Assembly (NCBI GenBank): GCA_013298955.1 | Contig: JAAFJT010000022.1 | Location: 1 to 32,703 of the forward strand | Source: Chitinophagales bacterium | GTDB lineage: Bacteria; Bacteroidota; Bacteroidia; Chitinophagales; Saprospiraceae | Reading direction: 5' to 3' | Length of the DNA: 32,703 nucleotides | Part shown: positions 17,490 to 25,758 of the stretch, one piece after another | Layout: the number at the start of each line of letters is the position of its first letter | Position numbering within the stretch: the stretch's first letter is position 1 | Program-made: the position numbers and the translations under genes | The notes under the pieces: model-generated | The model's input: the letters and a program-made list of their open reading frames with translations, nothing else | The model's database searches: none | Told to the model about the DNA's origin: nothing

Positions 17490-19055
17490 CTAAGTCACAT
17501 TTAAATATTTTGCAATGGCTTTTGCCACATTTTGTCCATCCATCGCCGCCGAAATAATCCCACCTGCATAACCTGCACCTTCTCCACAAGGAAAAAAACC
17601 AGTGGTTTCGGGGTGCATCAACGTTTCTGGATTTCGAGGAATGCGCACAGGCGCACTTGTTCGACTTTCCGTACCAATCACATTGGCATTATCCGTCATG
17701 TAACCGCGCATCATTTTACCAAATTCTAAAACGCCTAATCGCAATCGTTTATAAACAAATGCTGGTAATAAATCATGTAAAGGTGCCGAAAACAAGCCCG
17801 GAATATAAGAGGTAGATGCCAAATCCACAGACAATTTACGATTTACAAAATCTGTAAGTCGTTGAGCAGGTGCTTTTTGTGAACCATCTCCTGCGCGAAA
17901 CATTTTTTGTTCTACATCGCGTTGAAATGCCATTGCTGCAAAAACGCCTTTGGATTGATAGGCTTTTAAATCCTCCATTTCAATCGAAGTCACCGTTCCC
18001 GAATTGGCAAATTCGGAATCGCGCCGACTCATACTCATGCCATTCACCACAATTTCTTCGGGTGAAGTCGCCGCAGGCACGACTAAGCCGCCCGGACACA
18101 TGCAAAAACTGAAAACACCCCGCTTGTCCGCCTGACAAACCAAACTGTAACTACTTGCGGGCAAATTATCAGGACGCGGCGATTGTCGATATTGCACTTG
18201 GTCAATGACCGATTGCTGATGTTCGATGCGCACGCCTAAGGCAAAGGGTTTGGCTTCGATGCGGATTTTTTTATCAAAACAAAGTTGGTAAATATCCCTT
18301 GCCGAATGTCCTGTTGCCACAATCGTTGCTTCGCCGTATATTATTTTGTTTTGATTGACAATAACCCCTTTTATATGGTCTTTTTCAAGGATAAAATCGG
18401 TTACAAAATGGTCAAAATGGACTTCGCCACCGTATTTCAAAATCGTTTCGCGCAAATTGGCAACGACATTGGGCAATTTATTAGAACCAATATGTGGATG
18501 TGCTTCTGTCAAAATGGCGGTCGGTGCGCCATGTTCGACCAAAAGTTTCAATATTTTGGTGATATTGCCGCGTTTATGAGCGCGGGTATAGAGTTTTCCA
18601 TCGGAATAAGTCCCTGCACCGCCTTCCCCAAAACAATAATTGGAATGCGGATTGACTACTCCCAATTGTTGAATCGCTCGCAAATCGCGGCGGCGAGCGC
18701 GCACATCTTTGCCCCTATCCAAAACAATGGGTTTTAAGCCCAATTCAATCAATTCCAAGGCAGCAAAATAGCCTGCGGGTCCCGCACCAATGATTAAAAC
18801 CCGTTTCCCATTTTCAACATTTTTAAAAATATCGGCAATAAAGGGTTCAGTAATCGGGACGCTACCATCCAAATAAACGTTGACACGCCATTTGAAAAGA
18901 GGCTGTCTGCCCCGCGCATCCAACGATTGTCGCAAGATTTGATAGCTTGAAATCGACTCAATTGGAATTTCTAACTTATCTGCAATGCGTTGAAATACAA
19001 TGGGTTCACTCTGAATTTCAGTTGGAAACAACGCAATTTCAATTTCTTTAATCAT
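17490..19055 (-). CDS. FAD-dependent dehydrogenase (uncharacterised NAD(P)/FAD oxidoreductase family)
   Basis: This is a cytosolic flavoprotein of the large uncharacterised family (COG2509-like) often annotated as FAD-dependent dehydrogenase. I place the start at the ATG at 19055: a longer frame reaching 19250 would translate the intergenic hairpin and is not credible. The 521-residue product has an N-terminal alpha/beta cap (1-75), then a Rossmann FAD site RVLIIGAGPAGYFAA (GAGPAG at 90-95), the phrase CFGEGGAGTYSDGKLYTR, a second nucleotide-contact element ATIVATGHSARDIY, the CMCPGG(L/F)VVPA motif characteristic of the family, and the C-terminal FAD motif FFPCGEGAGYAGGIISAAMDG. The substrate is unknown. 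Confidence 0.88.
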   Translation of the reverse strand: MIKEIEIALFPTEIQSEPIVFQRIADKLEIPIESISSYQILRQSLDARGRQPLFKWRVNVYLDGSVPITEPFIADIFKNVENGKRVLIIGAGPAGYFAALELIELGLKPIVLDRGKDVRARRRDLRAIQQLGVVNPHSNYCFGEGGAGTYSDGKLYTRAHKRGNITKILKLLVEHGAPTAILTEAHPHIGSNKLPNVVANLRETILKYGGEVHFDHFVTDFILEKDHIKGVIVNQNKIIYGEATIVATGHSARDIYQLCFDKKIRIEAKPFALGVRIEHQQSVIDQVQYRQSPRPDNLPASSYSLVCQADKRGVFSFCMCPGGLVVPAATSPEEIVVNGMSMSRRDSEFANSGTVTSIEMEDLKAYQSKGVFAAMAFQRDVEQKMFRAGDGSQKAPAQRLTDFVNRKLSVDLASTSYIPGLFSAPLHDLLPAFVYKRLRLGVLEFGKMMRGYMTDNANVIGTESRTSAPVRIPRNPETLMHPETTGFFPCGEGAGYAGGIISAAMDGQNVAKAIAKYLNVT

Positions 19056-19066
19056 TTTTAATCCAG

Positions 19067-19187
19067 AAATGCTGTATAATTGGAACGCGGATGACACGGA
19101 TTGGGCAGATTTGCACGGATTTTTTATAAAAACATCCGTGCAAATCTGCCCAATCCGTGTCATCCGTGTTCCAATTACACAGCATTT
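19067..19187. repeat. Inverted repeat, CGGAT hairpin family
   Basis: Arms of about 55 bases pair with about two mismatches. From ATTGGAACGC each arm carries CGGAT-like words spaced 9, 9 and 10 bases, then a T-run at the centre. Both arms share a copy-specific variant in the third unit (GGGCAGATTT). The element fills nearly the whole 137-bp gap between two co-directional minus-strand genes, from 12 bp upstream of the dehydrogenase ATG to 6 bp after the upstream MBL gene's stop. Confidence 0.92.
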
Positions 19188-19192
19188 GTTTT

Positions 19193-20101
19193 TTAAACAG
19201 GTTTTAATTGCTTTTTCCAATAACGCATCAAGCCTGCAACACTCATCCAAGCTGGATTCGACAATTCATACCGTTTCGCCAAATCGCCTGTGATGCCATG
19301 CCGCGCCAAATCCATAGCCACCCATTCTTGAAATAACGGCGTGACCACTTCAACAGGCGTACTGCGTTCAACATGCGGTTTCATCCAATTGCCCCATTTA
19401 TTCAATGTTTTTTCAAACGCCATCAAATAGGTTTGTGGATTAGAAACCATACCATAATGAGTCAAATATAATTTTTTCACCCGCAAAGCGCGTATCAAAT
19501 GAATCGAAGTGCGCCATGCTGCCAAATCAATATCAGGCGGTGGACACGGTGGAACCGCCATTTGCTTCTCAATACTCACGCCAGCCACATCGCCAGCAAA
19601 TAATATTTCGCTACCAAGTTGCCAAACGATATGATGTGCTGCATGTCCAGGTGTATGCCAAGCCGTCATGGAAGTCGTGCCATCGCCAATCGGAATCGTT
19701 TCGCCATGTTGCGTTACGTGCATGTTTTCGAGTGGAATGCTTTCCATTTTGCCCCAAAGCATTTCCATCGCATCCCCGTAAATCATTTTAGCTGAATTAT
19801 ACAGTTTTGTCGGATTTGCCAAATGTTTTTCACCTGCGGGATGCACGTAAATCGTTGCGCCGTGTTGCGCAAACGCCCAAGCTGCCCCAGCATGGTCAAA
19901 ATGAATATGCGTCAAAAACACTTTTTGAATCATTTCCATCTTAAAACCTTGATTTTCAATCGCTTGCTTCAAAATAGGGTAAGTCGAATGAGGACCCGAT
20001 TCGACAAGGATGACTTCACCCGCAACTTCGACCAGAAAAGCGGCAATCGTATCGGATAGATTACCAAAATTTAAATCTAATATGGTTATTTTTGGCTTCA
20101 A
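19193..20101 (-). CDS. Metallo-beta-lactamase-fold hydrolase
   Basis: This is a Zn-dependent hydrolase of the glyoxalase II/lactonase-like MBL branch. The 302-residue product begins directly with the fold (no signal peptide; cytosolic). The metal ligands are visible: HIHFDH (about 86-91, the HXHXDH motif), a His in HTPGHAAHH (about 169-177), Asp in FAGDVAG (about 192) and a final His in LYLTHYGM (about 232). The C-terminal 80 residues form a helical extension with WM...RYWKKQ, as seen in some MBL proteins. Substrate unknown. It is divergent from anmK. Confidence 0.88.
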   Translation of the reverse strand: MKPKITILDLNFGNLSDTIAAFLVEVAGEVILVESGPHSTYPILKQAIENQGFKMEMIQKVFLTHIHFDHAGAAWAFAQHGATIYVHPAGEKHLANPTKLYNSAKMIYGDAMEMLWGKMESIPLENMHVTQHGETIPIGDGTTSMTAWHTPGHAAHHIVWQLGSEILFAGDVAGVSIEKQMAVPPCPPPDIDLAAWRTSIHLIRALRVKKLYLTHYGMVSNPQTYLMAFEKTLNKWGNWMKPHVERSTPVEVVTPLFQEWVAMDLARHGITGDLAKRYELSNPAWMSVAGLMRYWKKQLKPV

Positions 20102-20137
20102 GGATGCTCAATTTTTTTAATGAATCGTTAGAAAATG

Positions 20138-20295
20138 GAAACACATAGGAAAGATAGGGGACATAGAGCATATAGGTGCGCTAATTAGAAATTATTGATG
20201 TAATTTATTGTTTTTCAATTATTTACACAATTAATTAAAATTATTTACAATAAATATCCTATGTGTTCTATGTCAACTATGTGTCCTATATGTTC
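20138..20295. repeat. Inverted repeat with ATAGG words at exact 9-base spacing
   Basis: A left arm (20138-20176) and right arm (20258-20295) of about 38 bases pair imperfectly around an 81-base A/T-rich loop. The left arm has four ATAGG-like words (ATAGG, ATAGG, ATAGA, ATAGG) at exactly 9-base intervals; the right arm has the complementary CCTAT/CTATG series. The architecture matches the CGGAT and GGATT hairpins although the words differ. This is the one copy lying between divergent genes, so here it cannot simply be a terminator. Confidence 0.8.
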
Positions 20296-20337
20296 AATTA
20301 TGGACGCAAAGATGCTGATTTTTAGAGAAAATTCCAT

Positions 20338-20345
20338 TACTTTTG
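20338..20345 (+). promoter_or_regulatory. Candidate -7 promoter element of anmK
   Basis: TACTTTTG is an exact match to the TAnnTTTG consensus, 20 bp upstream of the anmK ATG. The -33 region has no clear TTG, so activity level is uncertain. Confidence 0.45.
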
Positions 20346-20365
20346 TAAAAAAATGACTGTTTTCT

Positions 20366-21589
20366 ATGAATAATCAAATTCAAAAATTATACAATATTAG
20401 CCAAAAAACGACGCGCCATATTATTGGTTTGATGTCGGGTACTTCTTTGGATGGATTGGATTTGGCGCATTGCCGCATTACAGGTGCGGGCGCGGATACC
20501 CAAGTCGAATTATTGCATTTTGAAACGGTGGATTACACCATCGAAACTAAAAATCGCATTAGAGCTATTTTTGCTAAGAAAAACATTGATTTTCAAACAT
20601 TTACGTTGTTAAATGCTTGGCTTGGGCGATTTCATGGTGCATTGATTAATGATTTTTTGAAAAAAAATAAGATTCCAAAGGATAGGATTGATGCGATTGC
20701 TTCGCATGGACAAACCGTTTTTCACGCACCGAGTATCCTTCATCATATTCCTGATATGCCTAATGCAACTTTGCAAATTGGAGATGGCGACCACATTGCA
20801 GTCACAACGAATCTATTGACTTTGAGCGATTTCCGTCAAAAACATGTGGCGGCGGGCGGTGCAGGTGCGCCTTTGGCAGTGTATGGCGATTATTTTATTT
20901 TTTCAAAACGAGGTGAAAATCGCATTTTATTGAACTTGGGCGGGATTGCCAATTTCACCTATTTGCCTGCGTCCTGTGATGCCAATGAAGTGTTCACCAC
21001 CGATACGGGTACTGGAAATACGTTGTCTGATGCATGGATTCGACGCTTTTTGCCCCACGAATCTTATGATAAAGATGGCGCAATGGCAGGTTTAGGTTGT
21101 GTTTTGCCCGATTTGCTTAAAGCATTGAAAACCAATGACTTCTTTCAAAAATCCTTTCCAAAAACAACGGGTCCCGAATTATTTAATATTGAATATGTCG
21201 AACAAGCGATGGAAAAAATTGGGATGCCCTATCCGAAAACGATTGATGAAAAATGTGATTTGATGCGTACTTTAGTGGAGTTTAGTGCGGAGACAATTGC
21301 GGAAGCCATTGAAAATACGTTGATTACAAATCATCAAAAAGTATGTGATTTTAAAATTTACATGAGTGGTGGCGGCATGCATCATCCGATTTTGACAGCG
21401 CGTTTACAGGCTTTATTGGAAGATGCTTCTTTTTATAAAACAGATGATTTAGGCATTTCGGGAGATGCTAAAGAAGCCGTTTTGTTTGCAATTTTGGCAA
21501 ATGAATGTTTGGCGGGTGGAACGACGCATTTTGGCAATCGACAAGGTATTCCAAGTATATCTATGGGAAAAATATCGTTTCCAAATTAA
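20366..21589 (+). CDS. anmK: Anhydro-N-acetylmuramic acid kinase
   Basis: This is a cytosolic kinase that opens the 1,6-anhydro ring of anhydro-MurNAc and phosphorylates it to MurNAc-6-phosphate during peptidoglycan recycling. The 407-residue product has the signature phosphate-binding motif GLMSGTSLDGLD (about 22-33), the IASHGQTVFHAP element, LNLGGIANFT, and TDTGTGN...DAW of the ASKHA-type ATP fold, then YMSGGGMHHP near the C-terminus. Length is close to the family norm (about 370-400), with a short N-terminal extension. No murQ etherase is next to it, but an NlpC/P60 endopeptidase-type lipoprotein gene lies downstream on the other strand. Confidence 0.93.
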   Translation: MNNQIQKLYNISQKTTRHIIGLMSGTSLDGLDLAHCRITGAGADTQVELLHFETVDYTIETKNRIRAIFAKKNIDFQTFTLLNAWLGRFHGALINDFLKKNKIPKDRIDAIASHGQTVFHAPSILHHIPDMPNATLQIGDGDHIAVTTNLLTLSDFRQKHVAAGGAGAPLAVYGDYFIFSKRGENRILLNLGGIANFTYLPASCDANEVFTTDTGTGNTLSDAWIRRFLPHESYDKDGAMAGLGCVLPDLLKALKTNDFFQKSFPKTTGPELFNIEYVEQAMEKIGMPYPKTIDEKCDLMRTLVEFSAETIAEAIENTLITNHQKVCDFKIYMSGGGMHHPILTARLQALLEDASFYKTDDLGISGDAKEAVLFAILANECLAGGTTHFGNRQGIPSISMGKISFPN

Positions 21590-21604
21590 TTTAAAAATTT
21601 ATAC

Positions 21605-21767
21605 ATAAAAACAATATACCTCCGCACCGACCTGTCATGTTACTTGATAAGCAGCAATCTTCAGGTCGGTTACAACTCTTTGAGCAGTAGAACGGGGTTC
21701 GTAATAAGGCAAAACATTGATATTTAATCTTTTAGAAGCGGTTTGGAACAACGGCAAAACGAATTTT
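21605..21767 (-). ncRNA. Candidate structured small RNA, unassigned family
   Basis: The 280-bp gap between anmK and the NlpC/P60 gene is less AT-rich than other gaps and has no coding frame I trust. On the minus strand a strong promoter-like box (21774-21781) would start a transcript near 21767. The transcript would contain a 9-bp perfect stem, ACCGACCTG with CAGGTCGGT (21662-21670 with 21626-21634), and end near a T-rich stretch (21605-21613). Size, about 160 nt, would fit a 6S-like or other housekeeping RNA, but I cannot identify it and I do not see tmRNA, RNase P or SRP RNA cores. Confidence 0.35.
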
Positions 21768-21773
21768 GTGGCG

Positions 21774-21781
21774 CAAATATA
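21774..21781 (-). promoter_or_regulatory. Strong -7 promoter match upstream of the candidate small RNA
   Basis: Read on the minus strand the site is TATATTTG followed by C, an exact TAnnTTTG box of the kind seen at strongly expressed Bacteroidota genes. No coding gene starts within reach downstream on this strand, which supports a noncoding transcript. The -33 element is not clear. Confidence 0.4.
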
Positions 21782-21869
21782 GAATCGTTCTGGATATTTT
21801 GACGATTATACAAATTTTATTTTTAAATTTTTTTAAATAGTATTCTAAATTTGGCAATATGACCTTTTT

Positions 21870-22637
21870 TCAAAGCATCATTCTGCCTTGATGTTTAAAA
21901 AAGCCACCGCGTTGTACGACAATATTCGTTGAATTATGAGCAGATGGGTCAACATTTTGTTTTTCAGGTCTGCCTTGATGCACCTTTTTGCCCATGCGTT
22001 CAGTTGGAATCGACGCAGTAGCAGGAGTCTTATCTGGTTTTGCAACAGGTTTAGTCGTTTTTTTAGAAGGTTTTTCTGTTTTGGGTAACTTTGCCGCAGG
22101 TTTCCCATAACAAGTCGCAATCATGTCTCCTGCAAATTGAAACCGCGACATCCAATATTTTTGTTTGGTAATATTTTCTTGAATAACACCTTTGGAAACC
22201 GACGCATGAATCATCGAAACGCCCGAAGTATCATTGTTCGATACCATCCCGACATGTCCGATACTGCCTTTGTAGCCAAAAAACAATAAATCACCCGGTT
22301 TCGCACTTTTGACAGGAATGCGTTTGGCATCTTTGGCGAGTTGTCGAGCGATACGCGCCGTTTTTATATCTGATTTTTGAAATGTATAAAAGATTAAGCC
22401 TGAGCAATCAAACCCATCTGCGCGACATTGTTTGCCACTTCGATAGCGCGACCCAATCTGTTGCGCTGCTTGATAAACCAAGCGATTGCGTAGTTGAAAA
22501 TGACTATCTTTTTCTGAAAAAGGCGCGTCTGCAATGATTTTATACGGCACTCGACCTCTTTTTGGAGTCGGGTGACATGCGGTATAATTAACGAGTAGGA
22601 TTAAAAATCCAAATACATATTTAAGGTTGGTTTGCAT
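21870..22637 (-). CDS. NlpC/P60-family cell-wall endopeptidase lipoprotein
   Basis: This is likely a murein gamma-D-glutamyl endopeptidase or related hydrolase anchored in the envelope. I take the start at the ATG at 22637 because it begins a signal peptide ending NYTAC (Cys21, a lipobox-like site); the longer frame from 22724 adds an unconvincing 29 residues. In this 255-residue product the NlpC/P60 domain spans about 50-175 with the catalytic triad Cys78 (FDCSGL), His128 (GHVGM) and His144 (IHAS), and the PGDLLFF motif between them. A Lys/Pro/Thr-rich, probably disordered tail (about 180-230) follows and may bind cell wall. Its neighbour anmK recycles peptidoglycan sugars. Confidence 0.88.
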   Translation of the reverse strand: MQTNLKYVFGFLILLVNYTACHPTPKRGRVPYKIIADAPFSEKDSHFQLRNRLVYQAAQQIGSRYRSGKQCRADGFDCSGLIFYTFQKSDIKTARIARQLAKDAKRIPVKSAKPGDLLFFGYKGSIGHVGMVSNNDTSGVSMIHASVSKGVIQENITKQKYWMSRFQFAGDMIATCYGKPAAKLPKTEKPSKKTTKPVAKPDKTPATASIPTERMGKKVHQGRPEKQNVDPSAHNSTNIVVQRGGFFKHQGRMML

Positions 22638-22783
22638 AACAATGCACGGTTTGTTTACAATTCGGACGCAAGATAACCATAAAGTGACATACCACCAAAA
22701 AACATTTCGCTGATACACAAACATTTGTGTATCAGCGAAAAAACTATTAACAATTATTTTATTAAGATAAGAAATTCCAATTT

Positions 22784-24325
22784 TTATTCTGCACCATCCG
22801 TTTTAGCACGCGCAATCGCTGCGGCACCAATTTGTTGACCCGTTTTCATCCCTGTTTCGCAATCCATCCGATAATGAATGCCGCCGTACAACCGCGATAA
22901 AGATGCTTCTTCCGCTTGTGCATTTAAATTTGCCTTATCAGACGGAAAAATATGTCCTAAAATCGTTGCTGCCGCCCCTGAAAAGGTCGAATGCCCAGAA
23001 GTATAAGCAGGAAAATTGGGCAAACCTGTTAATGTTTTAATCGTCGGGTCTAATTGAGATGGGCGCGGATAAAAGTAATAAGTCTTTGTATTCCAACAAC
23101 TTATAGCGGCATCCATCATGGACATATTCAATAAAGCTAAGTTGCGTGCCGTGCGGACTTCGCTCATATTGGCTTTTTTTATCAAATCACTTGCTAATGC
23201 GTTCCAATGTCCGGGCGGCGTGTGCGTGCCAGTGCCATCTGCCCAAAAATGAACCAATGCAACATTTTCGCGTTTCGGGTTTTCGGTAAAACTTTTGATT
23301 TCTGCCAATTGCGTTTTGATGGCTTCTGAACTCGTAGAAGGCGGCGCAATCGGGCGAATGGATGCCAAATCGGTCACAAGCCAAGTCCGAACATTGCCAT
23401 AAAATGGTAACATGGGTGGGCGTGCAGGCGTTTCCATGCTTTTCCAAGGGGTTTCGTTAAGAACGATGCGATTTTGTGCCAAACTATCCCATTTGGCTTG
23501 TGTACCAAGCGCGTTTTTCATATTATCGGTTTTTGCCTTGCCTAAAACTTTGGCAATCACGGCTCTACCTACTGAATCGCCTGCTAAAATGTCACTTTCA
23601 GTTGCCGCACCTGCCCAGAATTTATACCAACGATGTTCATTTGCTTTTTGATTTAGAAATTCCACTTCTGTTGGAAATAAGAATTTTAATAATTCAACTG
23701 AAACCGTTGCCAATGCCGCATCTTCCGAAGGATAAGCATAGATATCCGCTTTTGCAACCGAAGGTTGAATCGTTGCATCGTTTTTATAAGGTGTTGCGCG
23801 TTTGTATTGAGATTTCAATTTATACGCAGCAACTAACGCATCATATTGACCCACAGTCACATACGCATAAGCACGCGCTGCATACGGCGGATTTGCAAAG
23901 GGAAAAGTGGGATACGCAAATGGATTGGTTTGGTCAGGAACGGGATAAGTTCCATCGACTTTATCCTGCGGCGCAAGATTATATTTGGCAACCAAACCGC
24001 GCATAATCTGATTCCAACGCAAAGTGCCGCCCGCACTCCAATATTGAATCGCTGCTTTTTGGTCTGCCGTTAAGTTGGCAATTGTTGTTTTTACTTTTTG
24101 CAATTCAGCTTGATACGCAGCCGAATTACTTGCCTCTGGCGCGGGAATTTGAATATCCGTCACCGCCGTCAACGTAATCGGTTTCCAACTACCTGCATTT
24201 GTATCTAATTGATTTGGAATGAGTTCCGTCCAATCAGAGCCGATTTCTGTAATTTCTTTATTACAAGCGGCGAAAATGCTGAATGCGAATACTGCGAATA
24301 TAAATAATTTATTATAATTTTTCAT
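22784..24325 (-). CDS. Vanadium-dependent haloperoxidase / PAP2-family lipoprotein (copy 2)
   Basis: An exported PAP2-superfamily enzyme with an intact vanadate/phosphate pocket. The 513-residue product has a lipobox FAAC (Cys21). Pocket residues: KX6RP (Lys414, Arg421), SGH (Ser443, Gly444, His445) and SRX5HX3D (Arg478, His484, Asp488). The HFWADG...PPGHW segment (359-374) parallels copy 1. An upstream segment, AYPSEDAALATV (197-208), resembles the active-site helix AYTSGHSTFSGA at 440-451 but has Asp202 instead of the catalytic His, suggesting a duplicated, degenerate first bundle as known for vanadium haloperoxidases. It lies downstream of an outer-membrane barrel gene on the same strand. 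Haloperoxidase versus phosphatase activity is undecided. Confidence 0.88.
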   Translation of the reverse strand: MKNYNKLFIFAVFAFSIFAACNKEITEIGSDWTELIPNQLDTNAGSWKPITLTAVTDIQIPAPEASNSAAYQAELQKVKTTIANLTADQKAAIQYWSAGGTLRWNQIMRGLVAKYNLAPQDKVDGTYPVPDQTNPFAYPTFPFANPPYAARAYAYVTVGQYDALVAAYKLKSQYKRATPYKNDATIQPSVAKADIYAYPSEDAALATVSVELLKFLFPTEVEFLNQKANEHRWYKFWAGAATESDILAGDSVGRAVIAKVLGKAKTDNMKNALGTQAKWDSLAQNRIVLNETPWKSMETPARPPMLPFYGNVRTWLVTDLASIRPIAPPSTSSEAIKTQLAEIKSFTENPKRENVALVHFWADGTGTHTPPGHWNALASDLIKKANMSEVRTARNLALLNMSMMDAAISCWNTKTYYFYPRPSQLDPTIKTLTGLPNFPAYTSGHSTFSGAAATILGHIFPSDKANLNAQAEEASLSRLYGGIHYRMDCETGMKTGQQIGAAAIARAKTDGAE

Positions 24326-24383
24326 TATATGTAAAAAGTTGATTTTAATAGATTCTTATACTTTATGTTAGGTGGTTTTGGAA

Positions 24384-24515
24384 TACTATTGGAGCGCGGA
24401 TGACACGGATTGTGCGGATTTGCACGGATTTTTTTTATTTTGCTTGGGTTGTAAATCTGAATTTTAAAAATCCGTGCAAATCCGCACAATCCGTGTCATC
24501 CGCGTTCCAATAGTA
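24384..24515. repeat. Inverted repeat, CGGAT hairpin family
   Basis: Arms of about 52 bases pair with one mismatch (GGAGCGC against GGAACGC), starting TACTATTGG and ending in its complement. Four CGGAT words per arm are spaced 9, 9 and 10 bases. A copy-specific TTGTGCGG in the third unit is present in both arms. The element begins 2 bp after the barrel gene's stop codon and occupies most of the 192-bp gap to the haloperoxidase gene. Confidence 0.92.
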
Positions 24516-24517
24516 CC

Positions 24518-25450
24518 TTAATTCGTTTGATATTCATAAAATTTTTTGTTTTTAAAATCAAAAGCGATAAACGCCCCAATTTGAGTCGTCAAAGCCTGAC
24601 CTACGTTCTTTCCATCCAACGTGTACGACATGTTAGCCACTAAATGTAAATCTTTTAAGGGTTTAATTCTATAATGCGTTATTACACCGATTCGAGTTGC
24701 ATCCATTTTATTGGAAGGAAACATCATATCATTTCTACGAATATCAAATCCGCCATGAGTGGTCATTTGTTCTGCAATCCCTTCAATACCAAAACGATAC
24801 GTATAATAACCTGCTCTCAATGAATAATGCGTTTGGTCTGCCATTGCCACTTCATTGGAATTGACCACTTTCGTTGTAAAATAATTAGTCGCATCAATTT
24901 TGATATTACTGCGAGCGATATAACCACCTTGTGCTGTTGCTGTCCAACCTTTTGGATGCAAATAATGTAGAATGGCGCGTCCAACAACGGCTTTGCACTG
25001 ATTGCCAATCGCCATCGGATGCCCTGCAACATAATTGTTGGAAGGCAAGGTTCCACTCAAAGTGCCAATTAATTCAAAGTCATTGATTTTCAAGGCTTTA
25101 TATTTCAAACCAATGGTCATATCCTGAAATCCTGACCAACCCGACATCACACCCGCGCTTGCACTCGTACGCAAATAGGGCAGCATTGCCAATACATTTA
25201 ACTTATCTGTAATGCCATAATTCATCATTGGGACGATACCTTGCATTTTCATCATACCCATATTTTGATTAATGCGCTTGGTCGTCCCTTCCCAATAGGT
25301 ATCAAATTGGTCTTGTACGAGCAATGCACCTGCACAAATCGTCTTGCTTGGCATTAAAATACCATCGGTAAAATTTTGCGCTTGCGCCAAAATACTCGAC
25401 ACACTAAGCACGAAAAAAAGATTCTTTCTAATTGAATTAAAATTTTTCAT
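24518..25450 (-). CDS. Outer-membrane beta-barrel protein, phenol meta-pathway-like transporter family
   Basis: The 310-residue product has a signal peptide (about 1-24, ending AQAQ) and alternating strands with frequent aromatic ends (DKLNVLAMLPYL, FQDMTIGLKYKAL, FELIGTLSGTLPS, THYSLRAGYYTYRFGIEG). This pattern fits the outer-membrane barrel family annotated as putative phenol-degradation meta-pathway protein. The mature N-terminus is Met-rich (MGMMKMQGIVPMM at about 64-76), which is unusual and may indicate metal contact, though this is speculation. It precedes the haloperoxidase gene by 192 bp on the same strand, so the two may form a unit. The final residue is Asn, not the common terminal aromatic. 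Confidence 0.6.
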   Translation of the reverse strand: MKNFNSIRKNLFFVLSVSSILAQAQNFTDGILMPSKTICAGALLVQDQFDTYWEGTTKRINQNMGMMKMQGIVPMMNYGITDKLNVLAMLPYLRTSASAGVMSGWSGFQDMTIGLKYKALKINDFELIGTLSGTLPSNNYVAGHPMAIGNQCKAVVGRAILHYLHPKGWTATAQGGYIARSNIKIDATNYFTTKVVNSNEVAMADQTHYSLRAGYYTYRFGIEGIAEQMTTHGGFDIRRNDMMFPSNKMDATRIGVITHYRIKPLKDLHLVANMSYTLDGKNVGQALTTQIGAFIAFDFKNKKFYEYQTN

Positions 25451-25498
25451 AATATTTAATAAATTGATATTAAAATAAATAATTCACATTACTAAATA

Positions 25499-25552
25499 GT
25501 ATAGTAATGCACTATACATATAGAATTAGACTTATTCATTGAATGAATAAGT
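25499..25552. promoter_or_regulatory. Two adjacent palindromes upstream of the barrel gene
   Basis: GTATAGT (25499-25505) and ACTATAC (25511-25517) form a 7-bp inverted repeat with 5 bases between. Twelve bases on, ACTTATTCATT (25530-25540) and AATGAATAAGT (25542-25552) form a perfect 11-bp inverted repeat with a single central base. They lie 49-102 bp upstream of the ATG of the minus-strand barrel gene and look like operator sites. Confidence 0.45.
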
Positions 25553-25590
25553 AAAGTAAGTCACAAAAATAGTCGAAACGAGTTCCTTTG

Positions 25591-25758
25591 CTACTTGAAT
25601 TTGTAGGTAATATGGCAGCCACAATCGCCACAATCATCCGCAAGATGACTATTGCAGTACCATTTCTTGTACCAATTAAGCGGAAAATGTAACAGTTTTA
25701 CTATACATTTAGGATAGGAACATGAATTGTGTCTCTTAGGTATAGGAAAGCATCTTAT
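25591..25758 (-). CDS. Possible small cysteine-rich protein, no standard start codon
   Basis: An open frame of 55 codons on the minus strand encodes a Cys/His/Trp-rich sequence with protein-like composition: CFPIPKRHNSC near the start, CSYPKC, LNWYKKWYCNSH, and DDCGDCGCH before the stop. The spacing of Cys and His pairs suggests metal or Fe-S binding. No ATG, GTG or TTG is found in frame after the preceding stop, so it may be a remnant, have a frameshift near 25750, or use a rare start. A perfect 10-bp inverted repeat (25762-25786) lies just upstream. This is the only possibly coding content in the 25451-25825 gap. Confidence 0.3.
   Translation of the reverse strand: MRCFPIPKRHNSCSYPKCIVKLLHFPLNWYKKWYCNSHLADDCGDCGCHITYKFK

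Noticed and set aside
19056-19250. N-terminal extension of the FAD-dependent dehydrogenase frame by 65 residues
   Set aside because: The extension is a translation of the intergenic CGGAT hairpin and of the 3' end of the upstream gene. The ATG at 19055 gives the expected family start.
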